Below, in pieces: positions 55,745 to 64,000 of a stretch of 64,000 bases of DNA. The stretch comes from Ochotona curzoniae (lineage: Eukaryota > Chordata > Mammalia > Lagomorpha > Ochotonidae), in the NCBI RefSeq assembly GCF_017591425.1, contig NW_024465777.1, forward strand, positions 3,410,001-3,474,000. The letters are read 5' to 3'. The notes beneath the pieces are model-generated. The model was not told the DNA's origin. It saw only the letters and a program-made list of their open reading frames with translations, and made no database searches. Every line of letters starts with the position of its first letter. Positions within the stretch are counted from its first letter, which is position 1. The position numbers were made by a program, and so were the translations under genes.

Positions 55745-56131
55745 AAATACAAAATATACCAGCAGCATGGCGGCAGCTATGGGTACCTGAGCTAGGTCTG
55801 ACTCAGTCCTTGGGGCCCTAGCTCCAGCCACCACTGCCAAGTGGGGTGAGCCCTGCCCTTGCTTAGACTTGAGGGTTTTCTCCTTTGGTGATAAGCACAC
55901 TGTGAAGGGATCTCTCTGGAACTCTGCTCGGTCCCTGGCTCTGCTCACCGCCACCATCTTGGACAAGCCAGACTGTGAGCTCTGTGGTCTTGGGGGTATG
56001 AAATTACTGCCTAGGGACATCCATGGATAAGGCCACTGTGTGTGTAGTAGAGGAATGAATCTTGAGGGACTCCAACTTCAGGGCCACTGTACTTGCAGTT
56101 AAGCCAGGGCACTGAGATCTGGTGGCTTTTT
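55745..56131. other. Unclassified sequence before the GC-rich repeat
   Basis: Begins 'cagcatggcggcagctatgg' and is not shared with the 15.9- and 20.4-kb copies of the long repeat. It may be a 5' extension of the 56.2-kb unit or unrelated DNA. Confidence 0.4.
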
Positions 56132-56207
56132 TCTTTTTTTTAAAATGGTTTTGTTTATTTTTATTGCAAAGTCAGATATACAGAGAGGAGAAGAAACAGA
56201 GAGGAAG
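56132..56207 (-). mobile_element. SINE tail fragment
   Basis: Antisense 'gtttatttttattgcaaagt' through the GA-rich segment, then cut off. Confidence 0.65.
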
Positions 56208-58500
56208 GTAAGCTGGGCAAGATAGCTCCAGTTGATTTTGGAAGGGAGCACACCAGGCCGGGCTGAGTAAATCTTACCTCACTGTCAAGTGCAGAAACCA
56301 GGCTGGAGTACAGCTCATGCTGGGATAGGGTATCACACCTACTGGTTTACATGAGCCAGGGATCGGAGTAGACTAACCAGGGCCAGGTTCCAGCACTTAC
56401 CACCAGAGTTGGGACTGAGGGGGGCAGGCCAGGTAGGTTAGGCTACAGCATTCAAAGTCAAAGGCCATTGACAGTTGAGGGACTATGCCAAGCTGGGTCA
56501 GGACAACCATTGGCATGCACAACAATCTGTGGCTGGGAACAGACCTGGTTGGGAACAAAGGGGATGCCCTGGCTGGGTTGTAGTTCCCACTGGTGAGAAC
56601 AAGGGGCTGCAGTGGGGGCTGTGTTGATTTGGATATGGCTGCAGTGTACCTCGGCACAAGTATGGACTGGGTCTGGTGTGTGCCGGGCCGGGCTTGACTC
56701 CAGTACCCACTGATGCTCGTAAGAACCAGGGTAGGTGTAGGCAGGCTAGGCTAGGTCTTTGCCCTGCTGAACCAGGTGTGAACTGCAACAGTAAAAACCA
56801 GAATGGGTTAAGGCCAGTCAGGATAAGCCACTGTTCCTGCTAGGACAGGAGGTGGACTAAGTAGGGCTGGCTCATGGATCCACCGGCGTATGTAAGATCT
56901 GGCACTAGGAAAGGTTCAGATGGAGGAGTTTGGAAAACACCATCCCTGCAGGTGAGCACAAGAACCACAAGAGGGAGAAAGCCCAGATCAGGCCTGCGAA
57001 TGGTACCTACCAGCATACATTTGGTGCAGGTCGGGAGCGAACGAGGCAGGGCCAGTTCACATCACCCGCTGATGAATCCAAGCACCAGAATGGAGTGTGG
57101 GTTGGGTTGGGTTCAATCACAACACATGCCAATTCACGTAAGGGCCAGGACTGGGGGCTGACTGGGCTTGGCTAGGTTGTAGATCCCACCTCTTTCAGTG
57201 TGAGCTGGAATCGGGGGTGAGCCAGGCCGGACCAGGCTACAGCACCCACTGGCAAATGCCGAGGTGAGGTGGCCCATGCCAGCCTGTGCCACAACACCCA
57301 AACAGCACATGTGGTACCCAGTGACACAGGAGGAGGTGAAGCCAGCAGGGCTGCTGCATGGGGCTCCCATGCTAGACCACCATTGCCACTGGAGAATAAG
57401 TTGGGATGGGAGCAGACCAGGCCGAGGAGTTCTACAACACCTGTGGGCCTCATGTGGGCTGGGTTGACTATTCCTACTGGTATAAGCATAAGCCAAGTCG
57501 TTATGGGCTGGTTAGGCTTTGCCACTGCATCGGTTGGCAGATGCTGGCACTGGGGCCTAATTCTGTCAAGTTAACCTGCTGAACCACCTGGAGAATGCAG
57601 GATCTGGGGCTGGGAGTGGGCCCAGTAGGGAAACAGTGGGCACCTCGCTCTTCGGTTGCCATTCCCACTGGTGAGCATGAAAACCAGGACTGGGAAAGGC
57701 ATGGCTAGACAGAGTGGTACCCACTTGCCCATCTGTGGGCTGGATAGTGGGGCTGGTTGGATTGAACTAGGCTTCAATGCCCACTGACATGTATGAGAAC
57801 TGAATGGGATGTGGGACAGACTGGACTGGTCAGCTGCACAAACTGGCAGGCACAGGAAACAGTGCAGGGGGTAGGACTGGTGGGGGTTTTTTGGGTCGCT
57901 CCAACTAGGCTGCAGCTCCCACTGGTTTGCATGAGGGCTGGGTGTGTGGTGGGCAGGATCGGGCTGGGCTCTAACACCCATTGGTTTGTGTAGAAGACAG
58001 GGCTGGAGGCAGAACTGACCCAGCAATTGCAACTACCATCATGTGTATAAGTTAATTTGGGCAATGGACTGTGCCAGACCCTGTATTGGCAAGCACACAC
58101 AAGAATCAGGTCTGGAATCACCTCAGATGAAGTTTCTTTGGCGATCCCCCCAACTGAATCACTCTTAACCCCATCCATGAAGAAAATAGTTGGTTCCGTG
58201 GTCTGACTGTGGAGTGCATGAGTCAGAGTTGACATCCTCAGTGGCTCAGACAGAGCAGTGGACAGCATATCCAGGTGCACATGGAGGATACAGCAGTACA
58301 TTGGAGCCTGTCGAGGATACCTGGTACCAAGACAGAGATCAGAACAAATTAATCAACTACCCCAGCCAAGTATTGTCAGTGAATATCTGGGCAGAGACTC
58401 TAGGGTGGACTATGTGAACCAGTGGATTTCTGGAGCGATTTCGTCATACTTGGAGTGGTGAGATTGGCAGTAATTCAGAACTGTTACCTATTGAAACCTC
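56208..58500 (+). repeat. Unnamed long GC-rich repeat, tandem unit A
   Basis: Same degenerate motif structure as the 15.9-kb copy ('cccactggtgagcatgaaaa', 'gggctgggagtgggccc') and the same 3' module (about 58,110-58,490, block 'ggtggactatgtgaaccagt' at 58,403). Unit B repeats it about 2.27 kb downstream. No maintained reading frame. Confidence 0.7.
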
Positions 58501-60990
58501 TGCTGCTCCATTTGTCAACAGGTGTGTGGGCTAGCAGGCAGACAGGGCAGGGCTCGACCAAACCATAACACACTGACATGCATAGGACCAGGATGGGGTA
58601 TGGATCATGGTGGGCTAGGCTATCACACCAGTTTGCCAGCAAGCCAGGGATAGCAGCAGACTGTAGAGCTACTCTGCAGTACCCACCAGCAAGAGTTGGG
58701 ACTGCAGGCAGGCTAGGCCATGCCAGGCTGTGGCATCTCTTGGCAAAAGCTAAGATGGGAGTGGGCTATGCTAGGATGGGTCAGAACCACCACCAGCATG
58801 TGCAAGATCTGTGGCTGAAAGTGCACCTGGTCAGGAAGTTAAGGGCATGCCCCAGCTGGGCTGTGGTTCCCACTGGTGAGCACAAGAACCAGCACGGATG
58901 TGGCAAACTGAGCAAGACAGCTGCAGCATCCCTTGGCAAGGGTGAAGACTGGGCTTAGGGTGTGCCACACTGGGCTAGGCTCTAGCACCCACCAGTGCTT
59001 GCAACAGCCAGAGTGGATGTGAGAGAGGAAATGCTAGGTCTTGGCACCACTAAACCACGTGAGGGCCAGATCTGGGAGTGGACCAGGTGGGGCTAGGCTG
59101 TCTGGAATGGATGTGGGCCAGCTGGGCAAGGCTACTGTACCTGCCAGTGAATGCTAGGATAAAAGGTGGGCCAGGCCAAGAACCCATTGGTGTGCACAAG
59201 ATCTGCGTCTGGGAGGTAACCTTACAGAGGAGCTTGGGGAATGCCAAGGTAAAGCAGACCATACAAGACTGGGATATAACACCCACCAGTTCATGCAAGA
59301 CACCATAGTGAGGGGGGAAAAACATGTAGGGGGAGCTGCTGGGGCTCCCCTGCTTTACCACTGCTCTTTATTTTTTAAAGATTTTATTTTTATTGGAAAG
59401 GCAAGATATACAGACGAGACAGGAAGCTCTTCTGTCAACTAATTCACTCCCCAAGTGACCACAACAGCCGGTGCTGAGCCTATCCAAACCCAGGAGCCAG
59501 GAACTTCCTCCAGGTCTCCCACGTGGATGCAGGGTCCCAAAGCTTTGGGTCATCCTTGATTGCCTTCCCAGGCCACAGGCAGGGAGCTGGATGGGAAGGA
59601 CTTGAGCCGCTAGGCCACCATGCCAGGCCCCTAGACCACTGCTCTCAATGATGAGTGTGAGAGCTGGATTTGAGGTGGACTAGGCTGGCCAGGGATATAG
59701 CACCTGTTAGCCTGCATGTGAACTGGCTGGGCTACGCAACTGTATCCACTAGAATAAGTGCAGGGTGGTCAGGCGTTCCTGAAGCACTAGCTAGCTATGA
59801 CTGGGGCAAGTGCTATCAGGCTAGACCACAGAACCACTTGGAAAGTGCAAGATCTAGGGCTGGGAGTAAGCCTAGAAACTGTGGACACTCCTCTGATAGG
59901 CTGGAACTCCCACCAGTGAGCGTAAGAACTAAGGCTGGGGGCAGGCCTGGCTGGACAGGCAGTAGTACCTGCTGGCATGAGTATGGGCTGGATTTTGGTT
60001 GGTCAGGCTAAACTAGGCTCCAACACCCATTAATGTGTATGACAGCTGAATGGGGTGAGGGTACTGAAAGTCTGGTGCTCATACCACCAAGTGCAGGAAC
60101 CAGGGCTGGGGGTGGGCCTTTGGGGGTTACTTGGGGTCACTCCAACTAGGCTGCAGTTCCTGCTGCTGGAAAGCCAAGTGAGTGGTGGGCAGGGTTAGGC
60201 TGGGCCACAGCATCCATTGATTTGTGTATGAGATGGGGCTGGGGACAGAACCAAACAGGTTATTGCAACCACTGGTGAGTGTAGACTGATGTGGGTGATG
60301 AACTAAGCTGGACCCTGCACTGGCTGGTACACACAGGAGTCAGGTCTGGGGACAATTCACACGAGGTTTCTTTGGGGAGCCTAGCCCAACTGGACCACTG
60401 GACACAAAACTCCGACCATTGGGAAAACCAAAAGATGTGTGGTCTGACTGTGGAGTGCATCTGTCAGAACTGGTTCTCCTCAATTGAGGAAGCCTGTGCA
60501 GTGGACGGCATGCCCAAATATCCACGAGGGACATGACAACCACTTCATTGAGACCTGCAGAGGTGTCTAGTACCATGGCAGAGCATGGAAGATGGAAGAA
60601 ACTGAACAACTCTTCTGACCAAGCTTTGACAGCAGGTATCTGGGTGACTAGAAACTCTAAGGTGGACTATGTCAGCCAATGGATCTTGGAGGGATTTCCT
60701 CAACCTTGGAGCTACAAAATCAACAGCATCTCAGAAAATCACTTAAATCACTAAAGCAGTACCATTGGAACATGTTCCACAAAACGTACCCTAACATGAC
60801 ATTGGGTGGCCATCCCACTCTCGCAGGTACTGATGCAGTTAGGCTGTTGGGAACAGCCCTGTTCTTTTCTTCCTCCAAACAAACCAACCAAAAAAAAAAA
60901 AAAACTGGAAGCAACTGTCAACCACTTTCCCCCGCCACCCTCACCAGTGGTCCACATGGGCATACATCCTTCTCAACTACGTAATCATCA
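58501..60990 (+). repeat. Unnamed long GC-rich repeat, tandem unit B with 3' end
   Basis: Parallels unit A ('gagttgggact' at 58,693 versus 56,406; 'ggtggactatgtcagccaat' at 60,660 versus 58,403). The 3' end has an A-run (60,889-60,903) and 'ccacatgggcatacatcc', matching the end of the 20.4-kb copy. Confidence 0.7.
59367..59631 (-). mobile_element. C-type SINE in unit B, internally shortened
   Basis: Antisense tail 'gattttatttttattggaaa', body, then a jump from 'gagctggatgggaagga' to the head 'gccgctaggccaccatgcc'. Flanked by 'ccactgctct' (about 59,356-59,365 and 59,636-59,645). Confidence 0.88.
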
Positions 60991-61032
60991 AAAAAAAAAA
61001 TCTTATAATGAAAAAATAGACAACCATGAATC

Positions 61033-61372
61033 CAATATGATGGCTCAACTGGCTAATCCTTCCCTTGCAAGTACGAGCATCCCATATGGGTGCTAGTTTG
61101 TTTCACTGGCTGTTTCACTTTCCATCCAGTTTCCTGCTTGTGTCCTGAGAAAGCAGCGAAGAATGGCTCAATTCCTTGGGATCCTGCACCTGCATCTGCA
61201 TGGGAAACCCAGAGGATCCTACCTCATGGCTCCAGATCGGCTTAGCATTAGCCATTGCAGAGGCTAACTGCGGTATGAGCCAGCAGATGGAAGATTTGTA
61301 TCTCCTCTCTGTAAATCTACCTTTCCAATAAAGATAAACAAGCTTTAAAAAACAAAACAAACAAAAAAAAAA
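61033..61372 (+). mobile_element. C-type SINE, full length
   Basis: Head 'ccaatatgatggctcaactg' (same variant as 38,384), then body, then tail 'ccaataaagataaacaagc'. Confidence 0.88.
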
Positions 61373-62130
61373 GACTTAACTCACTTGCAGTACTATTGCA
61401 GTGTCAAGACTATCCAGAAGCCAGATTACACATGAAGAAACAGTGATGGAATCAGATAGTCACCCTTTTGCAGACGAGTCACTGGGCTGGTAAGCTGCCA
61501 ATAGAATAAACCGGAGAGGCTGGGTCTCATGGGAGAGCTCCAGCTTCTAATACTCCTGCTCAATAACAGTGTGGCCTACGTAGTATAACGCCCCTGCATC
61601 TGATGTTCACTTTGCTGGGATCCAAAGAATATGATAAAGGACATGGTCAAAAGGCAAGTGGCAGAATCCATTTTGGAACACTAATGGACTGTTGGTTTTT
61701 CCATCTCATCCCATCTCTCCCACCCACCTCCAAAAAAGTATAAATAGGGATATTCTATGACAGTTCAACAGATACAAGGATTAATTACAATATATAGGAC
61801 TTGTTTGAATCTGAATTTAAGCAAAAACTTACATGACCACTTACAGCATCATCAGAAAAGACAAACCCAGGTAGGATATTTGGTAACAGTGTTATTGGGT
61901 ATCTTCCTACCTCCCTGGTTTGCGGACAATGATACCCGAGTGGCAACTGTCTGCTCAAGGGTTGGTGACCAACCACTGCTTCAGAGGTCTAGTTCTGCCA
62001 TCATCGGGTCAGGAGACCATGGTGGACCACAACTGGCAATGCCACTGGAGTAACACAGGACCCTTTTCATCAGATACTGCATTTACTTTGACCAAAAAGG
62101 ATGGAGTGACCCCAACCTGAAGAACAAAGA
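61373..62130. other. Unclassified sequence
   Basis: About 750 bp between two SINEs. No gene recognised. It could be the far end of the long repeat or unique DNA; I see no internal copy elsewhere in the window. Confidence 0.4.
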
Positions 62131-62405
62131 AATAGCCCAGTGTGGCAGTCTAGTGGCTAGGGTCCTTGCCTTACACACACCAGGATCCCATAGGGGTGCC
62201 AGTTTGTGTCCCTGCAGTCCCACTTCCCATCCAGCTCCCTGCTTGTGGCCTGGGAAAGCAGTCGAGGACAGCCCAAAGCCTTGGGACCCTCCACATGCAA
62301 GACTGAGAAACTCTAGGTTCCTGGCTTCGTGTAGGCACAGGTCCAGCTGTTGGGGCCACTGTTAACTCTGAGTTCCCCCCAAAAAATAAATCTCTTAAAA
62401 AAACA
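62131..62405 (+). mobile_element. C-type SINE, shortened 3' part
   Basis: Head 'agcccagtgtggcagtctag', body, then a jump over the CT-rich segment to 'aaaaaataaatctcttaaa'. Confidence 0.85.
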
Positions 62406-62450
62406 AATTACCCAGCCCCCCAAAAAAAGTGTATTGTAATTGAGCTTTTT

Positions 62451-62780
62451 TGGGCCTGGCACAATGGCGCAGTGGTTAAGGTCCTCGCCTTGCACGCCCA
62501 GGGAACCCATAACAGTGCCGGTTCTAATCCCAGCAGCTCCATTTCCCATCCAGCTCCCTGCCTGTGGCCTGGGAAAGCAGTCGAGGACGGCCCAAAGATT
62601 TGGGACCCTGTACCCGCATGGGAGACCTGGAAGAGGCTGCTGGCTTCGGACTGGCTTAGCTCCAGCCGTTGTGGCTGCCTGGGGAGTGAATCATCAGATG
62701 GAAGATCTTCCTCTGTTTCTCCTCTCTATATATCCGCCTTTCCAATAAAAATAAAAATAAAAATAAATCTTTTTTTAAAA
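62451..62780 (+). mobile_element. Young C-type SINE, 'cgcagtggttaagg' head variant
   Basis: Head 'gggcctggcacaatggcgca', clean 'ccggttctaatcccagcagc', then tail of repeated 'aaaaat' units. Possible short duplication 'gagctttt'. Confidence 0.93.
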
Positions 62781-62876
62781 AATGGAGCTTTTAATTTTAT
62801 ACACAATTACAGAAACAGAAATATTGGGGCAGCTTAATCATCTACTTATGTTGAAATAGTAAAAGATCTGAGAGAG

Positions 62877-63150
62877 AGCCCAGTGCAATGGCTCAGTAGC
62901 TAAATCCTCATCTTGTCATGTGCCAGGATGCCATATGGGCACCTGTTCATGTCCCAGCTGCTCCACTTCCCACTGAACTCCCCAATTATGGCCTCGGAAA
63001 GCAATTACAGAATGGCCCAAAGCCTTGGAGCCTGCACTCCCATTAAAAACTTCTGGTGGTTTCAGATCGGCTCAGCTCCTGTGGTAATGACCGCTAGGGG
63101 TTAATCAATGGACAAAAAATCTCTCCGTAAATCCTCCTTCCCAATAAAAG
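62877..63150 (+). mobile_element. C-type SINE, somewhat shortened
   Basis: Head 'gagcccagtgcaatggctca', then body, then tail 'cccaataaaagtatc'. Confidence 0.85.
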
Positions 63151-63744
63151 TATCTCATTGTTGATAAAACACAATTGACAATCAAATTTGTACTCTTGGC
63201 CCAATTCTGTTACCTTTGTGACCTAAACACTTGGATTTCATGGAACACACTTGGCTTAGAGGTCCCTCTGAATCACACTGGGAGTTTACGCAGTATGCAT
63301 TATGCCATTTACCATTTAACTATCAAAATGGGTTTTAAGCTCTTCTAAAATCTACAGGTTCTCTTTCTTTTTTACTAGTCAATGTTTTATGGGGAGGTAG
63401 TGGGTTTGGGGGGTTTTACCTTTGATTTGGAAAACATTGTTCTTCACAAGTTTCAGCTGTAGTTTCACTGGCTGCCTTCTGAAGATGTTTCCTAACTCTG
63501 TTCTGTGGTCACAAGAGATACAGGTTATCACAGCTTTTTAAAGGTGTTAAAACCTATTTGTGGCTCAAACTTTTTCATTCAACCTGATCAGGTTAAAGAG
63601 GAATAAAAATGGGATCACTCCTAGTTTATGATGACCCCATGTCCTTCAAACCTCTCAAGTTTATCTGCACAATGGAATGTATACTTTAGAAGGCTGTTTT
63701 TTAATCAAACTTTCAAGGAATTGTTTAAAACACTGTCAAGCCTG
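63151..63744. other. Unique, AT-rich intergenic sequence
   Basis: No repeat or exon recognised. Confidence 0.45.
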
Positions 63745-64000
63745 GGCTGGCACATTGGTCTGGCAGCTGAAGTCCTTCCCTTGCATGTCCTGAGATACTA
63801 TATGGGCAATGGTTCTAATCCCAGCAGCCCCACTTCCCATCCAGCTCCCTGCTTATGGCCTGGGAAAACAGTCGAGGACGGCCCAAAGCCTTGGGACCCT
63901 GCACCCGTGTGGGATACCTGGAAGAGGTTCCTGGTCCCAGTTTCAGATCAGCTTAGCTCCAGCCATTGCGGTCACTTGGGAAGTGAATCATCAGATGGAA
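63745..64000 (+). mobile_element. C-type SINE, cut by window end
   Basis: Head 'ctgggctggcacattggtct' through body to 'gtgaatcatcagatggaa'. The tail is outside the window. Confidence 0.9.

Noticed and set aside
55745..56131. Start-like 'cagcatggcggcagc' suggesting a gene or L1 5' end
   Set aside because: No reading frame continues and no L1 ORF follows. Left as unclassified sequence.

Overview
The window is mammalian nuclear DNA and almost certainly comes from a pika (Ochotona, Lagomorpha). The main evidence is its dominant repeat, a tRNA-derived lagomorph C-type SINE present in about 60 full or partial copies. The common form has the head 'ggcctagcggctaaagtcc', a B-box-like 'ggttctaatcc' and a tail 'ccaataaaaataaataaatc'. 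From memory, this variant is closer to the pika form than to the rabbit form. The genus is inferred; the lagomorph assignment is firm. No prokaryotic features are present.

The only recognisable protein-coding gene is SYF2, a spliceosome-associated factor, on the minus strand. All seven coding exons can be placed between 51,698 (ATG) and 46,306 (stop). Every intron is GT-AG, the exon phases join, and the product is 243 residues, the same length I recall for human SYF2. A CpG-rich promoter with CCAAT boxes, a GC box and an ETS site lies at about 51,700-51,950. The 3' UTR probably runs to about 45,735.

Layout. Positions 1-15.5 kb are intergenic: SINEs, several simple or tandem repeats (notably an 8-bp-period array at 9.6-10.2 kb) and unique sequence. 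Positions 15.87-25.7 kb hold two copies, plus a partial unit, of a long GC-rich repeat I cannot name; the second copy is split by a 3.3-kb IAP-like class II endogenous retrovirus (minus strand, two LTRs, 6-bp target duplication). Positions 25.7-45 kb are intergenic with dense SINEs and one repeat-poor GC-rich block at 29.7-33.8 kb. Positions 45.7-51.95 kb are SYF2. Positions 52.0-54.74 kb are an old minus-strand L1 (5' UTR, ORF1, start of ORF2) with a younger 5'-truncated L1 inserted in it. Positions 56.2-60.8 kb are a tandem pair of about 2.27-kb units of the same unnamed GC-rich repeat. Positions 61-64 kb are SINEs and unclassified sequence.

In human, SYF2 lies between RUNX3 (on its 3' side) and RSRP1/RHD (on its 5' side). 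By synteny the left 45 kb should belong to the RUNX3-SYF2 interval and the right end should lead toward RSRP1. That is inference, because neither neighbour is in the window. The main oddities are the unnamed repeat, the nested retrovirus, four RUNX-type cores in a tandem array in SYF2 intron 2, and several nested or internally deleted SINEs.
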